A stretch of 16,660 nt of DNA from an uncultured Rhodospirillaceae bacterium (GTDB lineage: Bacteria > Pseudomonadota > Alphaproteobacteria > Rhodospirillales > Casp-alpha2): positions 1-16,660 of the forward strand of contig CAJWVP010000014.1 in the NCBI GenBank assembly GCA_913048145.1. The letters are read 5' to 3'. Below, piece by piece: positions 7,370 to 14,927 of this stretch. The notes under the pieces are model-generated. The model was not told the origin of the DNA and searched no databases. It was given only the letters and a program-made list of their open reading frames with translations. The translations under genes were made by a program, and so were the position numbers. Position 1 is the first letter of the stretch; every line of letters begins with the position of its first letter.

Positions 7370-8052
7370 GCCCTCTGTTACATCAACATCAAATAAGCTC
7401 GTTTGCTCTTCGATTCTTTGGCTAGGTCGGCATAATTCGCCCTGATGGTTTTGAATACGTCGGATTGTTGCGTTTTAAACCACTAGTTCAAAACCAACCA
7501 CAACCTAAACACTGTTCCTCTTCGCCTCACACGCCTTGCAGCGAGCTCTACGACCTATTCCTGGCGGGGGCATCACGCTTCCGTACTGCTCAAACCGCGC
7601 ATTAAAGTCCAGATCCAAGCAACGGGTGCAGCTATTGCAGGAGATGCGAAAGCCGTTGGCGTTGGCGGGGAGGTTGTTGGGGGTGGAGGACTACATCGCG
7701 AGAAAATAGTTTTGGGAAAGCACCAGACATTTTCTCACATTATTGAAATGCCAATAAATCAGGACCTTGGCGTAAAGTCACCTACTTGCACTTTTGAGAA
7801 ATATCTGAAATCCACGATTACCGAGAGAAAACCTAATGCGCACCTGATGCGGTATGGCCATTGAGTACGGTAAAAGCCTATTTTGAGAGAAGGTAGAGTT
7901 TACTCATTCCCTACAAACGGAGAGATGTGGCTTTACAGAGATTGAGGCGTCCACGCATTCGTCTCCCGGCACTTTCCCGCCCATTTTTGACCCTCCCATA
8001 CCTTTCCGATGCCACGCGTCTGACGTGAGTCGCGATTGCATTTCTTCACACT
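7370..8052. other. Long spacer with gene debris
   Basis: There is no intact gene in these 683 bases between the convergent TauE-like and methyltransferase genes. It includes the zinc-finger-like remnant entered separately; the rest (about 7740-8050) shows no recognisable family in any frame I examined. Such a gap is consistent with decayed island DNA. Confidence 0.6.
7505..7734 (-). pseudogene. Remnant of a small Cys-rich zinc-finger-like protein
   Basis: Read on the minus strand, this open stretch has no usable start in frame: a TGA lies just upstream at 7735-7737. Its second half reads RISCNSCTRCLDLDF, then FEQYGSV, then RARCKACEAKRN and a stop at 7505-7507. A CxxCxxC cluster, a central QYG turn and a CxxC knuckle are the pattern of small uncharacterised zinc-binding proteins common in alphaproteobacteria. 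The Pro-rich stretch before it (PPPPTTSPPTPT) is unusual and may be non-coding. The upstream part is probably lost, so I treat it as a fragment; it could instead use a non-standard start. Confidence 0.35.
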
Positions 8053-8724
8053 TTAGAGTTGAGCCAACATGCCCTGTTCGACGAAAAAGTTGGTCGGTGA
8101 GAAATCGGAGAAACTTAGGATCCGACCATCCCGGTCAGCGACGGCTTGACGTAACTCTGCCTCAGCGCGCCGCAAATCTCCATCAGGCCGCGTCATGTCT
8201 TTATCCGAGTTATCAAGATACAGCCAGCCGCCCACTTTTAATTTTGGTAATATGGCATTTATGCATGCAGCTCTGTCTCTACCGTCCACCAGAGCGAAAT
8301 CGAGGGATCCATTCTCGATGGAAGAAAGATCGGCGTATGTGTCCGCCGTGCGGAGCTCATAGCGCACGTTTGGGATGCTCCGGGAGGCCAACTCCCGTTG
8401 GATGTCAGCAAACCAACCCGCATCATCTTCGATGCTCAGAAGGTTTCCAACTCGGACAGCAAACCACAATGTAGATTTTCCAGACCCAAACTCAACCATA
8501 CGGGAGTCCGGACGCAAGATCTTTTCGATAGCCTGGCGTCCTCTGTAGGATATCATCGGCACCGGAGGACGGTAACCAAAAAGGCGTTTGGCCAACGCAC
8601 TTATAAATGCGGGAAACGCGTATCGCGCGCCTCCAAAATCCACAAAGTTTCCCTTCTCATCATGAAAGCGGCTAATTCTCTGCTCTCCAGTAATTAAAGT
8701 GCGCAACAAATTTGTCTCCACCAC
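8053..8724 (-). CDS. SAM-dependent class I methyltransferase
   Basis: The 223-residue product carries the Rossmann methyltransferase core. Motif I is MVEFGSGKSTLWFA (76-89), an acidic strand end lies at LLSIEDD (95-101), followed by DFALVDGRDRA (142-152) and GGWLYLDNSD (165-174). This form, with VDGRDR and LYLDNSD, is common in FkbM-neighbouring and surface-polysaccharide methyltransferases. A GTG at 8724 is chosen because GGAGG lies five bases upstream; a second GTG follows at once and is equally possible. The acceptor is unknown. Divergent from the flippase, it probably decorates the same glycan, though that is inferred only from position. Confidence 0.8.
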   Translation of the reverse strand: MVETNLLRTLITGEQRISRFHDEKGNFVDFGGARYAFPAFISALAKRLFGYRPPVPMISYRGRQAIEKILRPDSRMVEFGSGKSTLWFAVRVGNLLSIEDDAGWFADIQRELASRSIPNVRYELRTADTYADLSSIENGSLDFALVDGRDRAACINAILPKLKVGGWLYLDNSDKDMTRPDGDLRRAEAELRQAVADRDGRILSFSDFSPTNFFVEQGMLAQL

Positions 8725-8995
8725 CAGGGCCTCCGGCTATACATCCGATTCGAACTCAATTTCGGGCGGATCGATTTCCAGCACTCTTGTGTGATTGATC
8801 GTGGTTAACTCATTCAAGATAAAACCCACTCGGCTTCAGGATAATGCAAGTGCGCAGATTTTAAAATTGGCAACAATTCGTCAACGTTGGGGATTCAACT
8901 TGTCGTTGGCCGCTTGCCAAATAAGATTATTCCTGCGACGACAAAACTCACTGACAATCAAACCGGATAAGGTTGAACTCAGGACGACAGCGGAC

Positions 8996-10432
8996 GTGTC
9001 TCTCAGAAGTCATCCCATACTGCGCAATTTTTCCTTTTTGGCCACCGCCCAAGTGATATCGGCGCTGACTGGAATTGTAACCGTCGCTATTGTCGCGCGT
9101 GCCCTGGGACCAGAAGCCTATGGTATTTTGGGGTTCAGCATTGCAATTTTGGCGTACCTGGGGTTGGCCACTAATCTTGGAACAGATACCCATGGCGTGC
9201 GCCAAATTGCCCAAGACGAGAGCTCTCTCGGCGCCACTGCTGGAATCGCTCTGACGCAACGAACTATCATGGCAGTATTTTGCCTATTGAGTTTGATCTG
9301 CACCCTAGCAATCATGAGGCCGGGACCGGAAATTACGGCGGTTTTGCTCATACAATCCATGGGATTGTTTTTCATCGCATGGAACATGGATTTCGCCCTA
9401 CAGGGGCTTCAGCGGATAGGTGCCATAGCAATGCGGCAAATCTTTGCCGCGGTCATGGTCATGATTGCAACCTTCTGGCTGATTGATGGACGGGAAGACC
9501 TATATACGGCCGCAGCAATTCCGGCTGTCGTTAATCTCCTCTCGGCTGGCCTTCTGCTAGCACATTTTAAGGGTAGCGGCTTTAACCTCCAGTTCCGACA
9601 TGACCACAAGATCCATTGGGATTTTCTCCGCCAATCGTTGCCGGTTACCCTAATGGGATTCCTAGTCACGATACACGTCAATGTCGATATTATCCTCTTG
9701 GGCTTGATGCGGCCAACTTTGGATGTCGGGCTGTACACAGCTGCATCCCGATTGTTCATTATGGTTTTAATCGTTACCGGCATCCTGCAAAGCGTGTTTC
9801 TGCCGATACTATCAAAAGCAGGCCCCCGTACCGATGGCCGACACACGGAAGCTGACGCCTACGCACAAATCGTCTGTTGGGCTGGCGGAGCTGTCTTGAT
9901 TGGCGGAACAACGCTCTCAGGGCCCGCTTTAACGCTGTTGTTTGGTAATGCTTTTATCGGCGTCGAAACGGCGCTGACGATCCTGATGGTAAGCGCCGCG
10001 TTAACCTATCTATCTCAGGCCTACGGTACGCCATTTCTAGCTTGGAAAAGTGATCGTGCGTATCTGAAAATCATCGCAATCGGTGCCATTGTTAATTTTG
10101 GTTTGAACATCATGTTAATCCCAAACTTTGGAGTTGAGGGCGCGGCAATCGCCACACTTATCGCGCAATCCATCATTTTGATTTGTCTGACGATGATTGT
10201 CCGAGCTGCCTTTCAATTGAGCCATCTCAGACTGATGATCAAGTTAATCATTCTCGCAGGCTTGATCGCTTCACCCCTGGTTTTGAGCAGCTTGGCTTTC
10301 TCGAATTTAAATCCGGTTATCTTGTTTCTCGCGGGCTGCTTTGCGATCGGCATATATACAGTATTAGCTTGTTGGTTTAAGATCATCAGACTTTCAAAAA
10401 TCCGCCATATTCTTGACCCAACCTTGGACTGA
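8996..10432 (+). CDS. Wzx-type oligosaccharide flippase (polysaccharide biosynthesis membrane protein)
   Basis: From the GTG at 8996 the protein is 478 residues with about 12-14 membrane helices, the normal size for Wzx/RfbX flippases of the MOP superfamily, which move lipid-linked oligosaccharide across the inner membrane. Family features include ILRNFSFLATAQVIS, then IVARALGPEAYGILGFS near the N-terminus, a middle segment VNVDIILLGLM..VGLYTAASRL, and a late PNFGVEGAAIATLIAQ. The frame is open upstream to a TTG at 8795, but those 67 extra residues are polar, lack family resemblance and have no ribosome site; an AGGA lies about 12 bases before 8996. The start is therefore a choice, not a certainty. 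No matching Wzy polymerase or full glycosyltransferase set is in the window. Confidence 0.85.
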   Translation: MSLRSHPILRNFSFLATAQVISALTGIVTVAIVARALGPEAYGILGFSIAILAYLGLATNLGTDTHGVRQIAQDESSLGATAGIALTQRTIMAVFCLLSLICTLAIMRPGPEITAVLLIQSMGLFFIAWNMDFALQGLQRIGAIAMRQIFAAVMVMIATFWLIDGREDLYTAAAIPAVVNLLSAGLLLAHFKGSGFNLQFRHDHKIHWDFLRQSLPVTLMGFLVTIHVNVDIILLGLMRPTLDVGLYTAASRLFIMVLIVTGILQSVFLPILSKAGPRTDGRHTEADAYAQIVCWAGGAVLIGGTTLSGPALTLLFGNAFIGVETALTILMVSAALTYLSQAYGTPFLAWKSDRAYLKIIAIGAIVNFGLNIMLIPNFGVEGAAIATLIAQSIILICLTMIVRAAFQLSHLRLMIKLIILAGLIASPLVLSSLAFSNLNPVILFLAGCFAIGIYTVLACWFKIIRLSKIRHILDPTLD

Positions 10433-10868
10433 CAGAGCGGCCTTGAGGCGAGAATTTTCTATTCTGCATGGGCTCGCGTTTATGGTTTCGGATGGAGATA
10501 TGTTAGGGATGGTAAAACTCGAATGAGAGACGAAAATTGGAAGAGATTCTAGCACAATCCTGATTTTCTATGTCGGTGAATCCCTGCGCTACTTATTACA
10601 ATTGATACCCCAAACCAGCTCCCGGGCGGGTCTCTTTTGTTCATAAATTCTGGTTAATCATCGTTCCCTTTGATCTCTACGATGAGCCAGACCTCCTCGC
10701 CTATGAGAATTTCTCAGCGTGCTCCAAAGTCGCTGATGTCAGTCAATGCAATCAGTGATAGAGGCAATTGAGAAACCTAGAATCATGCCGGGGATGAATG
10801 TATCCTACTGGTAGCTCTTCTAACTTCCCCGAAGGTTGCCTGATACACCGGGAAGGTATTTTTTGCAG
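10433..10868 (+). other. Non-coding spacer before the transglutaminase-like gene
   Basis: These 436 bases hold no recognisable gene. The flippase frame stays open for about 39 codons beyond its stop without resembling a known protein. No strong promoter or terminator was evident; composition is AT-rich like the rest of the segment. Confidence 0.5.
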
Positions 10869-11807
10869 ATGGTTCCCAGCCGACCAAGATCAAATCGTTG
10901 TTATTATTTTAGTTTATTGGCTTTCGTTGCCTTTGCTCTATCATTCTCATGTGGTGTTTACACTTTCGAAAATCGATATTTTCTTCGCTTCATTCCTCTA
11001 ACCTTAAAATTTGCCAATGCCGCAAACGAGGGGAGTTGGTTACTGCCATCCAGTCAAATCGCCAAGCCTATGGGGAGCCTCGAAATTCCGAAAAATGACC
11101 TTACGACGGAGGCGGGGCTAAGAGATGCCCTAAACTTCATTCAAGAGCTAAGTCCCACCAAGAATGTCAATGGTATGCCGAATTATGACGGTATTACCTT
11201 TAATAAATGGGTGGACGAAGTAACAAATAAACCTTTTTTCTGCACGGATGCGACACAGTTATTCATCTTGACTGCGTGGCAGCAGGGCCTTGCGGCACGA
11301 GAATGGCACATATTGCCCCCGCAATGGCCTCCCGGACAAGGGCATTCCGTCGCTGAGTTCTACAACCCCGTTACCAGGCGGTGGCAACTTGTGGATGCGC
11401 AGCATGCCGCAATCATTCGCGGGCCAAATAATCAAATCACTGACATGATAAATGTGCTAGAAAGTTACCGTGATAGCAGGGAAGACCAAATCAAGGTTGA
11501 CTATGGGCCTTACAGGGAAGCTATCCTGAGCGGCTCGAGAGGCCCGTCCGTCGAGAGTTATTTTTTTGAGAATGGGCTACTTAGCACGCCTGTTCTGCAA
11601 TTGAGACAGGCAACATGGTTCGCATCAGTGCCAAGAATTTTCGGACTTAGTGGTCATTTTGTTATTGGCTATCCAATCGTTGTCGATGGCTGGACACATG
11701 ACAACCGGGTGTGGATTTCAAAGATTACGGCCGCCTTAGCAATCATCTTCCTGGTGATATCCATCGCTGCACTTTGGGCGAGGGTGACATCACCAAAGCT
11801 AAATTAA
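10869..11807 (+). CDS. Membrane-anchored transglutaminase-like (cysteine peptidase fold) protein
   Basis: The 312-residue product has one membrane helix at each end (about 12-32 and 285-306), with a soluble domain between that probably faces the periplasm. The domain carries a transglutaminase-like triad in the right order and context: Cys125 in PFFCTDATQLFILTAWQQGL, His159 in GQGHSVAEFYNP, and Asp176 in RRWQLVDAQ. Such enzymes act as proteases, amidases or cross-linking enzymes on peptides and modified polymers; no substrate can be named. I chose the ATG at 10869, with GGAAGG about 12 bases upstream; the frame also opens at a TTG at 10836. It follows the flippase on the same strand after a long spacer, so it is likely a separate transcript. 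A role in handling an exported polymer is plausible only from context. Confidence 0.7.
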   Translation: MVPSRPRSNRCYYFSLLAFVAFALSFSCGVYTFENRYFLRFIPLTLKFANAANEGSWLLPSSQIAKPMGSLEIPKNDLTTEAGLRDALNFIQELSPTKNVNGMPNYDGITFNKWVDEVTNKPFFCTDATQLFILTAWQQGLAAREWHILPPQWPPGQGHSVAEFYNPVTRRWQLVDAQHAAIIRGPNNQITDMINVLESYRDSREDQIKVDYGPYREAILSGSRGPSVESYFFENGLLSTPVLQLRQATWFASVPRIFGLSGHFVIGYPIVVDGWTHDNRVWISKITAALAIIFLVISIAALWARVTSPKLN

Positions 11808-11828
11808 ACTTGTTTTTAGCGAATTCGA

Positions 11829-11846
11829 CAGGCGGCAATACTTCCC
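11829..11846. repeat. Short imperfect repeat of the tRNA-Thr 3' end (possible attachment-site remnant)
   Basis: CAGGCGGCA at 11829-11837 repeats exactly the end of tRNA-Thr at 4429-4437, and the following nine bases agree at six positions, giving 15 of 18 overall. It lies between the transglutaminase-like gene and the integrase stump. A nine-base identity can arise by chance, so this is a weak candidate for a degraded att site. Confidence 0.2.
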
Positions 11847-11906
11847 CATATCTGTTGTTTTTTAGGGCACTCAGATTTGCCGATAAATCACCTAAATTGA
11901 ACCTGG

Positions 11907-12152
11907 TTAAAAGGCGCCGGTACTGCGCTTCTGGGGAATAACTTCGTCCCGATACCGTTTAAGAAGATGACTCAGCGTCATATTAATAAGCCGCTCAAAA
12001 GTTCCTCTTAATTCGTCAGTATCAATAGCCCGTTCCGTCTTACGGGCCCAAACTTCCGCATCGGTTTTATGGGTAAAGGAGCGTGTCCGTGATTGCCCGG
12101 ATCGCCGAACCTGAACATGCCATGTATCGCCTCTTTTGCGTAATGTCGCCAT
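11907..12152 (-). pseudogene. Truncated tyrosine-recombinase integrase (N-terminal fragment)
   Basis: The 81-residue product starts MATLRKRGDTWHVQVRR, continues with SFTHKTDAEVWARKTE and TLSHLLKRYRDEVIPQKR, and then stops. This is the N-terminal arm-binding domain and the beginning of the SAM-like core-binding domain of phage or island integrases, which normally run to about 330-400 residues. The catalytic R..HxxR..Y part is missing and I find no continuation in other frames past 11907, so the 3' part was deleted. The ATG at 12152 has a clear GGAGG seven bases upstream. It lies about 105 bases from the tRNA-Gly 3' end and on the same strand, the classic arrangement after integration at a tRNA gene. 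It can still be expressed as a small DNA-binding protein, but is presumably inactive as a recombinase. Confidence 0.8.
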
Positions 12153-12231
12153 CAGAAATCCTCCAGCATTTTGCCAAGAGTGTGCCAAGCTGGTTTGATG
12201 GGATATTTTAAAGAAAGACTATTATCGCTAA

Positions 12232-12250
12232 GCTATTGTTATTAAATAGC
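12232..12250 (-). repeat. Hairpin just downstream of tRNA-Gly
   Basis: GCTATT at 12232-12237 and AATAGC at 12245-12250 form a six-pair stem with a seven-base loop, a few bases beyond the CCA end of tRNA-Gly on the minus strand. It might help terminate or process the tRNA transcript, but no U-run follows directly. It could also belong to the attachment region. Confidence 0.25.
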
Positions 12251-12256
12251 GAGTAT

Positions 12257-12331
12257 TGGAGCGGGCGATGGGATTCGAACCCACGACTTCAACCTTGGCA
12301 AGGTTGCGCTCTACCCCTGAGCTACGCCCGC
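12257..12331 (-). tRNA. tRNA-Gly (GCC anticodon)
   Basis: A complete 75-base cloverleaf including encoded CCA on the minus strand. The acceptor stem is GCGGGCG/CGCCCGC with discriminator T, the D arm is GCTCAGGGGTAGAGC, the anticodon stem is CAACC/GGTTG around TTGCCAA giving GCC, and the T arm contains TTCGAAT. It is a frequent integration target, and the integrase stump lies just beyond its 3' end. Confidence 0.96.
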
Positions 12332-12468
12332 TTTGACCAAAATGAGTGCTTCAAAGCGCGCCGATCATACGCGTTGGTCTGACCTTTGCAAGGGTCAACT
12401 TTTTGCTTTTGTTTCCAGAGCCGCCAGTGGCACTTGAGGCGGAAGAGTCTGGCGCTTACACTTTAGCC

Positions 12469-12957
12469 ATGACTTTAACGCGCAACGATCTTCTGGGCCA
12501 CCTTGATGCACTTGGCATTGTGACAACAACTGTTGACCATCCCGCTGCCTTTACCGTCGAGGAATCGAAGCGTCTACGTGGTGATCTTCTCGGAGCACAT
12601 ACTAAGAACCTCTTTCTCAAGGATAAGAAAGGCCGCCTATGGCTAGTGGTTGTCCTGGAGGACAGAGATGTCGACCTGAAGGCGCTCCGAAAGGAGATTG
12701 GTGCCGCACAGCTGTCCTTCGGCAAGCCCGATCTTTTGTCGAAGGTTTTGGGATTGGAACCCGGCTCCGTGACGCCATTTGGCGTCATCAACGATACGGA
12801 TGGGCAGGTGACCGTTATTCTCGACAAGGGCTTGCTGGCATTTGATGTGCTAAACTTTCACCCACTGACAAACACAGCGACAACCCAGATTTCGCCAGCG
12901 GGCTTGCAGACTTTTTTGCGCGATACAATGCACGAGCCAAAGATCATCGCACTTTAG
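12469..12957 (+). CDS. YbaK/ProX-type aminoacyl-tRNA deacylase
   Basis: The 162-residue product matches the YbaK/ProX editing-domain family, which hydrolyses mis-charged tRNA in trans; free-standing ProX-type members clear Ala-tRNA(Pro). Visible landmarks are VDHPAAFTVEE (the substrate-binding N-terminal motif), GAHTKNLFLKDKKGRLWLVV with the conserved TKNLFL lysine, LGLEPGSVTPFGVIND, and a C-terminal FHPLTNTATTQIS. I start at the ATG at 12469 because the family begins with a helix like TRNDLLGHLDALGI; the frame is open further upstream toward tRNA-Gly without family sequence. No strong ribosome site is visible. It is the first gene of the core block after the tRNA and is separated by about 86 bases from the thioredoxin gene. 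Confidence 0.88.
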   Translation: MTLTRNDLLGHLDALGIVTTTVDHPAAFTVEESKRLRGDLLGAHTKNLFLKDKKGRLWLVVVLEDRDVDLKALRKEIGAAQLSFGKPDLLSKVLGLEPGSVTPFGVINDTDGQVTVILDKGLLAFDVLNFHPLTNTATTQISPAGLQTFLRDTMHEPKIIAL

Positions 12958-13043
12958 GCGCGTTCACGCGCTGAGGCCTTGCGCCAATCCCATGGATGCG
13001 CCATCTATGGGGAGTGAACAGTCCACAATTCAGGGGACAAAAG

Positions 13044-14063
13044 ATGGAATTCAAAATGAACCCGGACGGGAGCATGATCCCAATTGAGGTGCCCGCGGGG
13101 CCGCAGGATGCCGCCACCCCTGGGCCCCAGCAGGAAAAGCAATCCGGCCAACTGCACATGGACCCGGACGCCATCCCAGCTCCAAGCGTCGCCGACGGCT
13201 CACTTATCAAGGATTCAAACACCGCCGACTTCATGCAGGATGTCATCGAGGCCTCTATGCATGTTCCCATCATCGTCGATTTTTGGGCGCCATGGTGCGG
13301 TCCCTGCAAGCAGTTGGGCCCCGCCCTGGAAAAGGCCGTCACCCAAGCCGGCGGCCTCGTGCGCATGGTCAAGATAAACGTCGACGAGAACCAAGAACTG
13401 GCGGCGCAGTTGCGTGTCCAATCGATCCCTGCCGTTTTCGCATTCAAGGACGGCCGGCCTATTGATGGGTTTGCTGGCTCCGTCGCGGAAAGCCAGATCA
13501 AATCCTTCATTGACCGGCTACTAGGTGACGCCAAACCGCCCATGGAGCAGGCCCTCGACGCGGCCAAGGAAATGTTGGAGGCCGGTACCGCTGACGAGGC
13601 GCTGGCGTTGTATCAGCAAATTCAGACTGAAGCTCCCGATAACGAGGTAGCCATCGCTGGCGTGATCCGTGCGTCCCTTGCAATCGGTGACCGCAAGGCC
13701 GCAGACAAGATTATTGACGCCCTGCCCATGGAGTTGAAGAACAAGCCGGAGATTGCCGCCGCGATGTCCGCCGTCGAGCTTGACGAAGCCGCCGAAAGCG
13801 CCGGTGACATCTCACCATTGCGCCAAAAAGTGGATGCGGATCCGAAAAACCCAGAAGCCCGCTTTGACTTAGCGATGGGACTTTTCGCAGTCGGGCACCA
13901 TGAACTAGCCATTGATGAGTTTCTCGAACTGATCCGCATGAACCGGAGCTGGAACGAAGAAGCCGGCCGGGTTCAATTATTGAAAGTCTTCGATACCCTG
14001 GGCCCCACCCACGAACTGACCGTGGCCGGCCGCAAGCGTCTTTCATCGATCTTGTTCTCATGA
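13044..14063 (+). CDS. Thioredoxin-TPR protein, CnoX/YbbN family
   Basis: The 339-residue protein has a short disordered N-terminal tail, a thioredoxin domain (about 52-160) with the active site WCGPC (Cys85, Cys88) and the cis-proline IPA at 128-130, then a TPR-like C-terminal region (about 165-335, e.g. GTADEALALYQQI and GHHELAIDEFLELI). This is the CnoX/YbbN layout, a chaperedoxin that holds unfolding proteins and passes them to chaperones under oxidative or chlorine stress. Unlike E. coli YbbN, both active-site cysteines are present, so redox activity is likely. The ATG at 13044 has AGGGGA six bases upstream. Its stop overlaps the next start by 4 bases, so it leads an operon with the LON-domain, Trm112-like and DUF971 genes. 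Confidence 0.92.
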   Translation: MEFKMNPDGSMIPIEVPAGPQDAATPGPQQEKQSGQLHMDPDAIPAPSVADGSLIKDSNTADFMQDVIEASMHVPIIVDFWAPWCGPCKQLGPALEKAVTQAGGLVRMVKINVDENQELAAQLRVQSIPAVFAFKDGRPIDGFAGSVAESQIKSFIDRLLGDAKPPMEQALDAAKEMLEAGTADEALALYQQIQTEAPDNEVAIAGVIRASLAIGDRKAADKIIDALPMELKNKPEIAAAMSAVELDEAAESAGDISPLRQKVDADPKNPEARFDLAMGLFAVGHHELAIDEFLELIRMNRSWNEEAGRVQLLKVFDTLGPTHELTVAGRKRLSSILFS

Positions 14064-14704
14064 CCCCGGATAGTCTGCCTCCGACGATTCCAGTCTTCCC
14101 CCTGACCGGCGCATTGTTGCTGCCTTACGGTCAACTGCCACTGAATATTTTCGAGCCGCGCTACGTAGCGATGACTGATGATGCCTTGGGCGCCGATCGG
14201 TTCATTGGCATGATCCAGCCTCAAGGCACCGAACGCGAAACCGTCGGCGACGACAGTCCACTCTTCGGCATTGGCTGCCTGGGCCGGATTACAGAGTTTG
14301 CCGATCCGGGCGATGGCCGTTATGAAATTGTCTTAACTGGGGTATGCCGGTTTAAGATTGCCGGCGAATTGAACACACACCGAGGCTATCGCCGTGTGGA
14401 GGCCGGCTACAATCTCTTTTTGGATGACCTTGACCCCAGAGATACAGCGATCACCAATCGCGGCACCCTCCTGGCTGCCTTGAAAATCTATTTCGAGCGG
14501 CGCAACCTAGATACGGACTGGGACGCCCTAGACGAAGTGCCAGATCTGGTTCTGGTAACCACTGCGGCAATGGGATGCCCCATGAAACCCGAGGAGAAAC
14601 AGCTTCTCCTCGAGGCGCAAACCCTGGCCAAACGCGCCGAACAGCTGCAAACCATCCTGGAGATGGCCATTCACGGAACCGACATCACAGCGGCGCGTCA
14701 CTGA
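14060..14704 (+). CDS. LON substrate-binding (N-terminal) domain protein
   Basis: The 214-residue product is a stand-alone LON N-terminal domain. It shows IPVFPLTGALLLPYGQLPLNIFEPRY at the start, then GIGCLGRITEFADPGDGRYEIVLTGVCRFKI, and a helical C-terminal half ending in EAQTLAKRAEQLQTILEM. It has neither the AAA+ nor the peptidase domain of Lon protease. Such proteins are thought to bind unfolded or damaged proteins, but their function is not settled. The ATGA overlap with the thioredoxin gene points to translational coupling, and the pairing with a holdase-like thioredoxin fits protein quality control. Confidence 0.9.
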   Translation: MTPDSLPPTIPVFPLTGALLLPYGQLPLNIFEPRYVAMTDDALGADRFIGMIQPQGTERETVGDDSPLFGIGCLGRITEFADPGDGRYEIVLTGVCRFKIAGELNTHRGYRRVEAGYNLFLDDLDPRDTAITNRGTLLAALKIYFERRNLDTDWDALDEVPDLVLVTTAAMGCPMKPEEKQLLLEAQTLAKRAEQLQTILEMAIHGTDITAARH

Positions 14705-14717
14705 GAGGGCCGGTGCT

Positions 14718-14927
14718 GTGAACAAGGCAAAAACTGTTGATCCAAAGCTGCTGGAAATCCTGGTGTGTCCAACCACCAAGGCGCCCTTGGAATACGATTT
14801 TGAACGCCAAGAGCTAATCAGCCGGCGCGCCGGTCTTGCCTATCCCATTCGCGACGGCGTGCCCATCATGTTGCCGGAGGAGGCCCGGACCCTCGATGAC
14901 ACCATCGACGGGAGCGCAAAGCCATGA
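14718..14927 (+). CDS. Trm112-like small protein (UPF0434 family)
   Basis: The 69-residue product reads LLEILVCPTTKAPLEYD, then QELISRRAGLAYPIRDGVPIMLPEEAR, the conserved body of the Trm112-like/UPF0434 family. Eukaryotic and archaeal Trm112 activates several methyltransferases; the bacterial role is not established. Only one Cys (17) of the zinc-binding set is present, as is usual for this subgroup. The GTG start at 14718 is supported by GAGAGGG about eight bases upstream. The stop overlaps the DUF971 start in ATGA. Confidence 0.9.
   Translation: MNKAKTVDPKLLEILVCPTTKAPLEYDFERQELISRRAGLAYPIRDGVPIMLPEEARTLDDTIDGSAKP

Noticed and set aside
8747..8755. GATTCGAAC, identical to part of the T arm of tRNA-Gly at 12272-12280, considered as an attachment site.
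   Set aside because: Only nine bases of a motif common to many tRNAs, and the flanking bases do not extend the match.
10433..10552. Flippase frame stays open for about 39 codons past its stop, containing GWRYVRDG and RDENWKRF.
   Set aside because: No start codon with ribosome site and no family resemblance; flippase length is already complete.
10798..11001. Short plus-strand frame overlapping the start of the transglutaminase-like gene.
   Set aside because: It is an out-of-frame shadow of the longer gene whose triad is clear.
4441..12256. CRISPR arrays, tandem repeats or retron-like structures in the accessory segment.
   Set aside because: I saw no regularly spaced direct repeats, cas-like genes or reverse transcriptase motifs.
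12958..12971. GCGCG/CGCGC hairpin right after the YbaK/ProX stop, considered as a terminator.
   Set aside because: The stem is only five pairs and no T-run follows.
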